From the NCBI RefSeq assembly GCF_049445855.1, contig NZ_JBMSDV010000005.1:186001-250000 (forward strand): a DNA stretch of 64,000 bases, written 5' to 3'. The first letter of the stretch is position 1. Each line of letters begins with the position of its first letter. Shown one piece after another: positions 18,045 through 25,990 of the stretch. The stretch is from JAGOCV01 sp049445855 (GTDB lineage Bacteria; Pseudomonadota; Gammaproteobacteria; Burkholderiales; Burkholderiaceae_C). The position numbers were made by a program, and so were the translations under genes. The notes beneath the pieces were generated by a model that saw only the letters and a program-made list of their open reading frames with translations, was not told where the DNA came from and did not search any database.

Positions 18045-20636
18045 TCAGGCGGTGACCGTGTCCGCCACTTCCTTGAATTCCTCGATCTTGTCGAAGTTCA
18101 GGTACTGGTAGATCTTGTCGCCGTTCTGGTTGATCACGCCGATGTCGGCCATGTACTCTTCCTTCGTCGGGATCTTGCCGAGCTTGGAGCAGATCGACGC
18201 GAGTTCGGCGGAGCCGAGGTACACGTTGGTGTTCTTGCCCAAGCGGTTCGGGAAGTTGCGGGTGCTGGTGGACATGACGGTTGCGCCTTCACGCACCTGC
18301 GCCTGGTTGCCCATGCACAGCGAACAGCCGGGCATTTCGGTACGCGCACCGGCATTGCCGAACACGCCGTAGTGCCCCTCTTCGGTCAGCTGCTGCGCGT
18401 CCATCTTGGTCGGCGGGGCAATCCACAGCTTCACCGGGATGTCGCGCTTGCCTTCGAGCAGCTTGGACGCTGCTCGGAAGTGGCCGATGTTCGTCATGCA
18501 CGAGCCGATGAACACTTCGTCGATCTTCGCGCCGGCCACTTCGGACAGCGTCTTCACGTCGTCCGGGTCGTTCGGGCAGGCCACGATGGGTTCGTGCACG
18601 TCGGCCAGGTCGATCTCGATGACGGCGGCGTATTCGGCGTCCGCGTCGCCCTTGAGCAGTTGCGGGTCCTTCAGCCAGGCTTCCTGCGCGGCGATGCGGC
18701 GCTGCAGCGTGCGCGCGTCGGAATAGCCGTTGGCGATCATCCACTTCATCAGCGTGATGTTGCTGTTGATGTACTCGATGATCGGTTCCTTGTTCAGGTG
18801 CACCGTGCAACCCGCAGCCGAGCGCTCGGCCGATGCGTCGGACAGTTCGAAAGCTTGCTCCACCTTCAGGTCCGGCAGGCCTTCGATTTCCAGGATGCGG
18901 CCGGAGAAGATGTTCTTCTTGCCCTTCTTCTCGACCGTCAGCAAGCCCTGCCTGATGGCGTAAAGCGGAATCGCATTGACCAGGTCGCGCAGCGTGACGC
19001 CGGGCTGCATCTTGCCCTTGAAGCGCACCAGCACCGATTCGGGCATGTCCAGCGGCATGACGCCTGTGGCCGCCGCAAACGCCACGAGGCCGGAGCCTGC
19101 GGGGAAGCTGATGCCGATGGGAAAGCGCGTGTGCGAGTCGCCGCCCGTGCCCACGGTGTCGGGCGTCAGCAGGCGGTTGAGCCAGCTGTGGATCACGCCG
19201 TCGCCCGGGCGCAGCGAGATGCCGCCGCGCGTGCTGATGAACTCGGGCAGTTCATGGTGCATCTTCACGTCCACCTTCTTCGGATAGGCGGCCGTGTGAC
19301 AGAACGACTGCATCACCAGGTCGGCAGAGAAGCCGAGGCAGGCGAGGTCCTTCAGCTCGTCACGCGTCATCGGACCCGTCGTGTCCTGCGAGCCGACCGA
19401 GGTCATCTTGGGTTCGCAGTACGTGCCCGGGCGGACGCCCTGGCCTTCGGGCAGGCCGCAGGCGCGGCCGACCATCTTCTGCGCCAGCGAGAAGCCCTTG
19501 CCGGAATCGACCGGTGCCTTGGGCAGGCGGAACAGCGTGGAAGCCGGCAGGCCCAGCGCCTCGCGCGCCTTGGCCGTCAGGCCACGGCCGATGATCAGCG
19601 GAATGCGGCCACCGGCGCGTACTTCGTCGAACAGCACGTCGCTCTTGATCTCGAACTCTGCGATGACCTTGCCGTCCTTGAGTGCCTTGCCGTCGTAGGG
19701 ACGCAGCTCGATGGTGTCGCCCATGTTCATCTGGTCCACGTTCAGTTCGATCGGCAGGGAGCCGGCGTCTTCCATGGTGTTGTAGAAGATCGGGGCGATC
19801 TTCGTGCCCAGGCAGATGCCGCCGAACTTCTTGTTCGGGATGTAGGGGATGTCTTCACCCGTCCACCACAGCACGCTGTTGGTGGCCGACTTGCGCGAGG
19901 AGCCCGTACCCACGACGTCGCCGACGTAGGCGACCGGCAGGCCGCGTGCGACGAGGTCCTGCAGGAACTTGATGGGGCCGCGCTTGCCGTCTTCTTCCGG
20001 CACGAACGCGGCGCCTTCGCGCTTGTTCTTCAGCATGGCCAGCGCGTGCATCGGGATGTCGGGGCGCGTGGTCGCATCGGGTGCGGGCGACAGGTCGTCG
20101 GTGTTGGTTTCACCGGGCACCTTGAACACGGTGAAAGTGATACTGGCCGGCACTTCGGGACGGCTGGTGAACCACTCGGCGTTGGCCCAGCTTTCGATCA
20201 CGGCCTTGGCGTTCGCATTGCCCTTGTCGGCCTTTTCCTTGACGTCGTGGAACTGGTCGAACATCAGCAGCGTCTTCTTGAGGCCGTCGGCCGCGACGGT
20301 GCCGACTTCCTTGTCGTCCAGCAGGTCGACCAGCGGGCCGATGTTGTAGCCGCCGAGCATGGTGCCCAGCAGTTCCGTCGCCTTGGCGCGATCGATGATG
20401 GCGCACTTTTCGGCGCCGTGGGCCACGGCGGCGAGGTAGCTGGCCTTGACCTTGGCCGCATCGTCCACGCCCGCGGGCACGCGGTGCGTGATGAGGTTGA
20501 GCAGGAACTCGGCTTCGCCTTGCGACGGGTTCTTGAGCAGCTCGATCAGCTCGGCCGTCTGTCTGGCCGACAGCGGCAGGGGCGGGATACCCAGCGCAGC
20601 GCGCTCGGCAACGTGGTCAACATAGGCTTGCAACAT
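18045..20636 (-). CDS. acnB: Bifunctional aconitate hydratase 2 / 2-methylisocitrate dehydratase
   Basis: AcnB is the main TCA aconitase and in many bacteria also rehydrates 2-methyl-cis-aconitate. The 863-residue product has the AcnB-specific N-terminal HEAT-like domain (LQAYVDHVAERAALGIPPLP onward) and the later cluster domain. Cluster cysteines are C713 in FIGSCMTNIG and C771 and C774 in PGCSLCMGNQ, close to the positions in the E. coli enzyme. GGAGG lies before the ATG at 20636. It is last in a minus-strand group that starts with mdh. Confidence 0.97.
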   Translation of the reverse strand: MLQAYVDHVAERAALGIPPLPLSARQTAELIELLKNPSQGEAEFLLNLITHRVPAGVDDAAKVKASYLAAVAHGAEKCAIIDRAKATELLGTMLGGYNIGPLVDLLDDKEVGTVAADGLKKTLLMFDQFHDVKEKADKGNANAKAVIESWANAEWFTSRPEVPASITFTVFKVPGETNTDDLSPAPDATTRPDIPMHALAMLKNKREGAAFVPEEDGKRGPIKFLQDLVARGLPVAYVGDVVGTGSSRKSATNSVLWWTGEDIPYIPNKKFGGICLGTKIAPIFYNTMEDAGSLPIELNVDQMNMGDTIELRPYDGKALKDGKVIAEFEIKSDVLFDEVRAGGRIPLIIGRGLTAKAREALGLPASTLFRLPKAPVDSGKGFSLAQKMVGRACGLPEGQGVRPGTYCEPKMTSVGSQDTTGPMTRDELKDLACLGFSADLVMQSFCHTAAYPKKVDVKMHHELPEFISTRGGISLRPGDGVIHSWLNRLLTPDTVGTGGDSHTRFPIGISFPAGSGLVAFAAATGVMPLDMPESVLVRFKGKMQPGVTLRDLVNAIPLYAIRQGLLTVEKKGKKNIFSGRILEIEGLPDLKVEQAFELSDASAERSAAGCTVHLNKEPIIEYINSNITLMKWMIANGYSDARTLQRRIAAQEAWLKDPQLLKGDADAEYAAVIEIDLADVHEPIVACPNDPDDVKTLSEVAGAKIDEVFIGSCMTNIGHFRAASKLLEGKRDIPVKLWIAPPTKMDAQQLTEEGHYGVFGNAGARTEMPGCSLCMGNQAQVREGATVMSTSTRNFPNRLGKNTNVYLGSAELASICSKLGKIPTKEEYMADIGVINQNGDKIYQYLNFDKIEEFKEVADTVTA

Positions 20637-20671
20637 CGTGGTTCCTCCGGATAGTCAAATGGGGCGGCAAA

Positions 20672-21253
20672 TCAGTTTCTGGTCGACGGCGGGCCGGCAG
20701 GCGTCTCGGGCTCGAGCAGGCTGCGCGGGGGGTTCTTTTTCATCTGGTCGGCAAAGGTCACCTGCTCCGGGCTGGTGCATTCATCCGCAAGGCGCAAGCC
20801 GAGTTTCTGGCTCATGAGCATGGACTTGTTCCCCAGCTGCAGCCACAGGGCCCCACGCTTGGGATCCTCCAGCCGTATGGCGCCGGTACGGCTGGCCACC
20901 GGGTGCATGTTGAACCGGTTGTTCCTGGTCTGCACGATGAAGAAGCCTTCCCGCCTGGACGGTGTGATCTGCACGGATGCACCGAGTTCGCAAGGAATGT
21001 GCCCGATGTAGACCTTTTTGGCGATCTCGAGCTCGGCGTCTTCCAGCGTCACATCGGGATGATCGTCGATAGGCGTGACTTCTTCCACCGCCTTGGCGGC
21101 GGAGCGTGCAAGCTTGGGTTTCGGCTTGGCGGCTGGCGCGGTCTTGGCCTCCGGCTTTGCGGTCTGCGCGTGGGCGGTCAGTGGCAATGCGAGAGACAGC
21201 GGGAGAGCCAGGGCCAGCGTCAGCGCGGGCAGGCTTGCGAATGCATATTTCAT
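20672..21253 (-). CDS. Exported hypothetical protein upstream of acnB
   Basis: The 193-residue protein starts with a signal peptide (MKYAFASLPALTLALALPLS, then an Ala/Leu-rich stretch ending in TAHAQ). A Lys/Ala/Pro-rich linker follows, then a globular part of about 130 residues with VYIGHIPCELGASVQITP, FFIVQTRNNRFNMHPV and GALWLQLGNKSMLMSQKLG. No named family comes to mind. It lies between the CitE-like gene and acnB on the same strand with short gaps (20 and 35 nt), so it is probably co-transcribed with them. Periplasmic location is inferred. Confidence 0.75.
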   Translation of the reverse strand: MKYAFASLPALTLALALPLSLALPLTAHAQTAKPEAKTAPAAKPKPKLARSAAKAVEEVTPIDDHPDVTLEDAELEIAKKVYIGHIPCELGASVQITPSRREGFFIVQTRNNRFNMHPVASRTGAIRLEDPKRGALWLQLGNKSMLMSQKLGLRLADECTSPEQVTFADQMKKNPPRSLLEPETPAGPPSTRN

Positions 21254-21273
21254 GAAGATGTTTCCGTGAGAGG

Positions 21274-22269
21274 TCACGCGGCCACCGGCTCGAACCAGTG
21301 CCGCACTTCGCCGGGAAGCGCGCGCCCTGTGCGCTGCGCGCGCTCCAGCACCTGCCAGTAATAACGGTAGCTTGCACGGTCGTGCAGTTGACCGCCAAAA
21401 CTGGTCGGCGCCCAGTCTGCCCGAGCAGCCCCTGCAATGATGTTCGCAGATGTTTCGACCTCGTCCTCGGTCGGCGCGAAGGCTGCGAGGATGGGACGGA
21501 TCTGCGCGGGATGGATGCTCCACATGCGCGTGTAGCCGAACTCGCGGGCCGCGCGTCTGGCTGCGGCACTGATGGCGGACGGGTCCGAGAACTCCGTTAC
21601 CACGCAATGGGAAGGCACCTTGCCGTACGCATGCGCGGCAGACGCGATGTCGAGCTTGGCGCGCACGACGAGCGGATGGCTGAATTGCCCCGCCACGCCC
21701 ATGCCGTCGCCGGGAATGGCGCCGCCGTGCGCGGACACGAAATCCATGAGGCCGAAACTCAGCGATTGCACCCGCGCATGCGCGGCGATGTCGAACGCGT
21801 GGTGCACGGCAAGCGGCGATTCGATGAGCACGTGCAGCGGGAGTGACGCCGCGCCTGCGGCGTCCAGCGCTTTCGCTGCGCGTTCGATGTCGGCGACGGA
21901 CTCGACCTTGGGCACCATGATGTAGGCGAGGCGTTGGCCCGCGCGGCCGGCAATCATCTGGATGTCGGCGTCGAAAGACTCATGGTCCACGGGGTGCACG
22001 CGTGCGCCGACACGAAGGTGGGGTGCAACGCCCAGCGCAAGTTCGGTCACGAGCTGCGCATGCTCCGCTTCGGCACCGGCGGGCGCGCCATCTTCACAGT
22101 CGAGCGTCACATCGAACACGCAGGCGCCGAATTCTTCGGCCATCTCGGCCTGGAGCGCGAGGCTCTTGCGCATGCGCGCCTCGACGCCACTGTAGTGATC
22201 GCACACCGGCAGCACCGCAGCGCCGGCCTGTGCGCCCAGCAGCACCTCGCGCGGATGGGCCGCGCTCAT
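21274..22269 (-). CDS. CitE-like HpcH/HpaI aldolase / citrate lyase family protein
   Basis: A 331-residue TIM-barrel protein of the CitE family. Visible are the metal and CoA-ester region VFDVTLDCEDGAPAGAE, RVGARVHPVDHESFDADIQM (the conserved Arg and strand), MVPKVESVADIERAAKAL and LHVLIESPLAVHHAFDIAA (the metal-binding Glu), then FGLMDFVSAHGG and WSIHPAQIRPI. No CitD or CitF partner genes are nearby, so it is not a citrate lyase subunit. Related stand-alone enzymes act on malyl-CoA or citramalyl-CoA. It overlaps tam by 4 bp, linking it to aconitate metabolism. Confidence 0.8.
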   Translation of the reverse strand: MSAAHPREVLLGAQAGAAVLPVCDHYSGVEARMRKSLALQAEMAEEFGACVFDVTLDCEDGAPAGAEAEHAQLVTELALGVAPHLRVGARVHPVDHESFDADIQMIAGRAGQRLAYIMVPKVESVADIERAAKALDAAGAASLPLHVLIESPLAVHHAFDIAAHARVQSLSFGLMDFVSAHGGAIPGDGMGVAGQFSHPLVVRAKLDIASAAHAYGKVPSHCVVTEFSDPSAISAAARRAAREFGYTRMWSIHPAQIRPILAAFAPTEDEVETSANIIAGAARADWAPTSFGGQLHDRASYRYYWQVLERAQRTGRALPGEVRHWFEPVAA

Positions 22270-23042
22270 GCGGGCCTCCGGGCAATGAGGAAGAGACGCG
22301 GGAATCCGAGCAGGCGCTTGCCATCGGCACGCGCCGGATAGGCAGCATCGATGCGGCGTGTGTACTCGGCCAGGAAACCTTCGCGCTGCGACCCGGAAAG
22401 CGGGTCGATGAACGGGCGCAATCCGGTGGCCCGCACCCATTCGACGATGGCCTCGGCCGAGCCCATGACGTGCTGGTACACGGTGTGCCACACATCGACC
22501 AGCGCAGCCGAGCCGGCCAGCATGTCGTAGTACTCACCGATGGGCCGACGCGGGGCACGCAGCTTCGATGCATCACCGATGGCGTCACGCCACGGACCGT
22601 CTGCCGCGACTTCGCGCATCAGGCGGTGCGAGGGCTCGTCCAGGTTGTCGGGCATCTGCACCGCCAGCACGCCGCCGGGGGCGAGCTGTGCGAAGAGGCG
22701 CGGGAACAGGGCGGGATGATCGGGCACCCACTGCAACGCCGCATTGGCGTAGATGAGGTCAGGCGCAACAGGCGGTTGCCACGTCGCAATGTCGGCCAGC
22801 TCGAACGGCACGCCCGGCAGTCGCACGCGCGCGCTGTCGAGCATGGCTTCGGAATTGTCGACGCCGGTGACATGCGCGTCAGGGAATCGCGCTGCGATCA
22901 GTTCGGTGGAGTTGCCGGGGCCGCACCCCAGATCGACGGCCTCGCGCGCCTGTGCAAGAGGCACGCGGGCGAGCAGTTCGATCGCGGGGCGGGTGCGCTC
23001 GTCCTCGTAACGTCGGTAGAGCGCAGGATTCCAGTCGGCCAT
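22266..23042 (-). CDS. tam: Trans-aconitate 2-methyltransferase
   Basis: Tam uses S-adenosylmethionine to methylate trans-aconitate, a spontaneous isomer that inhibits aconitase. The 258-residue product begins ADWNPALYRRYEDERTRPA and shows the methyltransferase loop VDLGCGPGNSTELIAARFP, then VTGVDNSEAMLDSAR and LIYANAALQWVPDH. These Tam-specific features set it apart from generic methyltransferases. It sits between mdh and the CitE-like gene on the same strand and in the same transcription group as acnB, which fits its role in protecting aconitase. Confidence 0.93.
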   Translation of the reverse strand: MADWNPALYRRYEDERTRPAIELLARVPLAQAREAVDLGCGPGNSTELIAARFPDAHVTGVDNSEAMLDSARVRLPGVPFELADIATWQPPVAPDLIYANAALQWVPDHPALFPRLFAQLAPGGVLAVQMPDNLDEPSHRLMREVAADGPWRDAIGDASKLRAPRRPIGEYYDMLAGSAALVDVWHTVYQHVMGSAEAIVEWVRATGLRPFIDPLSGSQREGFLAEYTRRIDAAYPARADGKRLLGFPRLFLIARRPA

Positions 23043-23057
23043 CGGCAGTGAGGCCGC

Positions 23058-24044
23058 TTACAGCAGATGGGCGACGCCCGCCTGTTCGTCGGTCAGTTCC
23101 TTGAGCGTCTTGTTGATGCGTTCCTGGCTGAACGCGTCGATCTCGAGGCCTTCGACGATCTTGTACTTGCCGCCTTCGGTGGTGACCGGGAAGCCGAACA
23201 TCACGTCCTTCGGGATGCCGTATTCGCCATTGGACGGAACACCCATGGTGACCCACTTGCCTTGCGAGCCCAAGGCCCAGTCGCGCATGTGGTCGATGGC
23301 AGCGTTGGCCGCCGATGCAGCGGAGGACAGGCCACGCGCTTCGATGATGGCCGCACCGCGCTTGCCCACGGTGGGCAGGAAGGTGTCTGCGTTCCAGACC
23401 TGGTCGTTGATCGCGTCCTTGACCGACTTGCCGCCGATAGTGGCGAAACGGTAATCGGCGTACATGGTGGGCGAGTGGTTGCCCCACACGGTCAGCTTCT
23501 CGATGTCGCCGACCTTGCCACCGGTCTTGGCAGCGATCTGCGACGCAGCGCGGTTGTGGTCCAGGCGCAGCATGGCGGTGAAATTCTCGCGCGGCAGGCT
23601 GGGCGCGCTTTTCATGGCGATGTAGGCGTTGGTGTTGGCGGGGTTGCCGACCACGAGCACCTTGACGTCACGGCTGGCGACCTGGTCGAGCGCCTTGCCT
23701 TGCGCGGTAAAGATCTGGGCGTTGGCGGCCAGCAGGTCGGCGCGCTCCATGCCGGGGCCGCGGGGACGGGCGCCGACCAGCAGTGCGTAGTCGGCATCCT
23801 TGAACGCGACCAGCGGGTCACCGGTGGGCACGACGCCAGCCAGCAGCGGGAACGCGCAGTCTTCGAGTTCCATGATCACGCCCTTGAGCGCCTTCTGGGC
23901 CTTCTCGTCGGGGATTTCGAGCAGTTGCAGGATGACGGGCTGGTCCTTGCCGAGCATTTCGCCAGAGGCGATGCGGAACAGCAGGGCGTAACCAATTTGA
24001 CCTGCGGCGCCGGTGACGGCAACGCGGACGGGCTTCTTGCTCAT
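23058..24044 (-). CDS. mdh: Malate dehydrogenase
   Basis: Mdh oxidises malate to oxaloacetate with NAD+. The 328-residue product has the NAD-binding loop TGAAGQIGYALLFRIASGEM (11-30), the substrate loop GARPRGPGMERADLL and the active-site histidine in VWGNHSPTMYADY. It belongs to the Mdh type 2 group found in many betaproteobacteria. It heads the minus-strand group mdh-tam-CitE-like-exported protein-acnB and is divergent from the GntR regulator gene, whose operator-like palindrome lies about 122 nt upstream of the mdh start. Confidence 0.97.
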   Translation of the reverse strand: MSKKPVRVAVTGAAGQIGYALLFRIASGEMLGKDQPVILQLLEIPDEKAQKALKGVIMELEDCAFPLLAGVVPTGDPLVAFKDADYALLVGARPRGPGMERADLLAANAQIFTAQGKALDQVASRDVKVLVVGNPANTNAYIAMKSAPSLPRENFTAMLRLDHNRAASQIAAKTGGKVGDIEKLTVWGNHSPTMYADYRFATIGGKSVKDAINDQVWNADTFLPTVGKRGAAIIEARGLSSAASAANAAIDHMRDWALGSQGKWVTMGVPSNGEYGIPKDVMFGFPVTTEGGKYKIVEGLEIDAFSQERINKTLKELTDEQAGVAHLL

Positions 24045-24155
24045 AGGGAGACTCCGGATTGAGGATTCATGAAGGGAAAATCGGGGCCCGGACAGGTCGA
24101 CCGACCATGCCGGATCAGCCCGCGAGTTTACTGCCGAACGAAGCGCATCGTCAAT

Positions 24156-24183
24156 TTGTCTTATGTCTTATATAAGATATCAT
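24156..24183 (+). promoter_or_regulatory. gntR promoter with operator palindrome in the spacer
   Basis: TTGTCT (24156-24161) and TATCAT (24178-24183) form a -35/-10 pair with a 16-bp spacer. The perfect palindrome TCTTATATAAGA (24166-24177) fills most of the spacer. A repressor bound there would block RNA polymerase, so auto-repression is likely. The same 15-mer GTCTTATATAAGATA recurs at 3249-3263. Confidence 0.65.
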
Positions 24184-24219
24184 GAGGACCTTCGACAGCC
24201 TCCCGGCCCAACGCCCACC

Positions 24220-24996
24220 ATGCCCTCCAGCACGCCCCTGTCAGACCCGGAAACGCCTTCAGGCGTGGGGACGCCAGCCTTCAGCCCGCTGTACCAGCAG
24301 ATCAAGGCGCTGATCCTCCAGGGCCTGGAAGCCGCCGAATGGAAACCGGGTGAAGCCATCCCCAGCGAGATGGACCTGGCCGCACGCTTTCGCGTGAGCC
24401 AGGGCACAGTGCGCAAAGCCATCGACGAACTCGCAGCCGACAACCTGCTGGTGCGACGCCAGGGAAAGGGGACGTTCGTTGCCACCCACGCCGAGCGGCA
24501 CGTCCAGTACCGATTCCTGCGACTCATCCCCGACCACGGGGACGTGGACAGCGAAGGCCCGGCGCAGCGCGACATCGTCGAGTGCCGCCGCACCCGCGCC
24601 AGCGCGGAAGTGGCACGCGCGCTCGCCCTGCGCACCGGCGACGCCGTGCTGCAGGTGCGGCGCATCCTTTCCTTCGGTGGCACGCCCACCATCCTGGAAG
24701 ACCTCTGGCTGCCGGGCCAGGCCTTCAAGGGCCTGAGCGCCGAACAGATGGCCAACTATGCTGGCGCCACCTACGCGATGTTCGAAGTCGAGTTCGGCGT
24801 GCGCATGGTCCGTGCCGAGGAAAAACTGCGCGCGGTGCTGCCGGATGCAGAACAGGCCGCGCTCCTGAAAGTGCCGGCACAGACACCGCTGCTCAGCGTG
24901 GAACGCATCGCCTACACCTACAACGACGCCCCGATGGAACTGCGCCGCGGCCTCTATCTCACGGACACACACCACTACCGGAACGCACTCAGTTGA
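24220..24996 (+). CDS. GntR family transcriptional regulator (HutC type, UTRA domain)
   Basis: The 258-residue protein has a winged-helix DNA-binding domain near residues 20-85 (FSPLYQQIKALILQGLEAAE, PSEMDLAARFRVSQGTVRKA, then LLVRRQGKGTFVA) and a C-terminal UTRA ligand domain (ARALALRTGDAVLQVRRILS, TILEDLWLPG, PLLSVERIAYTYNDAPMELR). I start at 24220. An earlier ATG at 24163 would put the start inside the promoter palindrome. It sits between mdh and sdhCDAB, so a role in control of TCA genes is likely by context. The effector is unknown. Confidence 0.88.
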   Translation: MPSSTPLSDPETPSGVGTPAFSPLYQQIKALILQGLEAAEWKPGEAIPSEMDLAARFRVSQGTVRKAIDELAADNLLVRRQGKGTFVATHAERHVQYRFLRLIPDHGDVDSEGPAQRDIVECRRTRASAEVARALALRTGDAVLQVRRILSFGGTPTILEDLWLPGQAFKGLSAEQMANYAGATYAMFEVEFGVRMVRAEEKLRAVLPDAEQAALLKVPAQTPLLSVERIAYTYNDAPMELRRGLYLTDTHHYRNALS

Positions 24997-25123
24997 CCGG
25001 CACGCTGGGGCAAGTTGGTGCAACATCCGTGTCAGCTTGCTGCGTTGCAATAGAATTTTGGGTTGTTTGCTCCTGCATAAATACAAAGCCCGCCAAGTCG
25101 TCCCCATCCACGAAAGCTTCTCC

Positions 25124-25570
25124 ATGTCCGAGCTTGCCTCCAACTCCAAGCCCAAGCGGCCTGAATTCCGAAACATCAACGCCATCACGGATCTGACGAC
25201 CTACCGCCTCCCCGTGGCTGGCATCGTCTCCATCCTGCATCGCATCAGCGGTGCACTGATGTTCCTGCTGATGCCGTTCATCATCTGGATGTTCGATACC
25301 TCGGTCACTTCCGAGTTCTCGTACGCCCGCTTCAAGGCGGTGTTCAACGTCGGCGCCGGTTTCGTGCCGGGCTGGTTTTTCAAGCTCGTGGCGCTCGCGC
25401 TCATCTGGGCCTACCTGCACCACTTCATCGCCGGCCTGCGCCACCTGTGGATGGACCTGAGCCACGACGCGGTGAGCAAGGAATTCGGCAAGACCTCCGC
25501 CATCGCGACGCTGGCTGTCAGCGTCTTCCTGACACTCGTGCTGGCAGCCAAGCTGTTCGGCCTGTACTGA
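25124..25570 (+). CDS. sdhC: Succinate dehydrogenase cytochrome b556 subunit
   Basis: SdhC is one of two membrane anchors of complex II and helps bind haem b and ubiquinone. The 148-residue product has three transmembrane helices and the motif SILHRISGALMF, whose Ser and Arg lie near the quinone site. HHFIAGLRHLWMD contains the likely haem-ligand histidine. The ATG at 25124 gives the normal N-terminus; the frame is open further upstream without family similarity. First gene of the sdhCDAB-sdhE-gltA series. Confidence 0.94.
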   Translation: MSELASNSKPKRPEFRNINAITDLTTYRLPVAGIVSILHRISGALMFLLMPFIIWMFDTSVTSEFSYARFKAVFNVGAGFVPGWFFKLVALALIWAYLHHFIAGLRHLWMDLSHDAVSKEFGKTSAIATLAVSVFLTLVLAAKLFGLY

Positions 25571-25587
25571 GAAGAAAGGAACGCATC

Positions 25588-25953
25588 ATGTCCGTCAATT
25601 ACGGTTCCAAGCGCGTCGTCGTCGGCGCCCACTACGGCCTGCGCGACTGGCTTGCGCAGCGCGTCACCGGCTTGCTGATGGCCGTCTTCACCGTCGTCGT
25701 GCTGCTGCAGGTGCTCTTCACGCGCGGCGCCATCGGCTATGACCAGTGGGCCGGCATCTTCTCCGCGCAATGGATGAAGGTGCTGACATTCACCGTCATC
25801 GTTGCCCTGCTCTATCACGTGTGGGTCGGCATGCGCGACATCTGGATGGACTACATCAAGCCTGTCGGGCTGCGCCTGGCGCTGCAGGTTTTCACGATCG
25901 TCTGGCTGACCGGCTGCGCCGGCTGGGCCATCCAGGTGCTCTGGCGCCTGTGA
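25588..25953 (+). CDS. sdhD: Succinate dehydrogenase hydrophobic membrane anchor subunit
   Basis: SdhD pairs with SdhC to hold the SdhAB catalytic dimer on the membrane. The 121-residue product begins SVNYGSKRVVVGAHYGLRDW, followed by LAQRVTGLLMAVFTVVVLLQ and two more helices. The haem and quinone region YHVWVGMRDIWMDYI is conserved. AGAAAGGAA precedes the ATG at 25588, 17 nt after sdhC. Confidence 0.94.
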   Translation: MSVNYGSKRVVVGAHYGLRDWLAQRVTGLLMAVFTVVVLLQVLFTRGAIGYDQWAGIFSAQWMKVLTFTVIVALLYHVWVGMRDIWMDYIKPVGLRLALQVFTIVWLTGCAGWAIQVLWRL

Positions 25954-25990
25954 GCCCCGAAGAGAAAACCCCACGCATCAGGATTCATCA

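Noticed and set aside
21274..22269. Citrate lyase beta subunit (CitE proper)
   Set aside because: No citD, citF, citC or citX genes are present nearby, and the length fits stand-alone CitE-like enzymes.
24163..24219. Upstream ATG at 24163 as start of the GntR regulator
   Set aside because: It would start inside the promoter spacer and palindrome, before the predicted transcript start.
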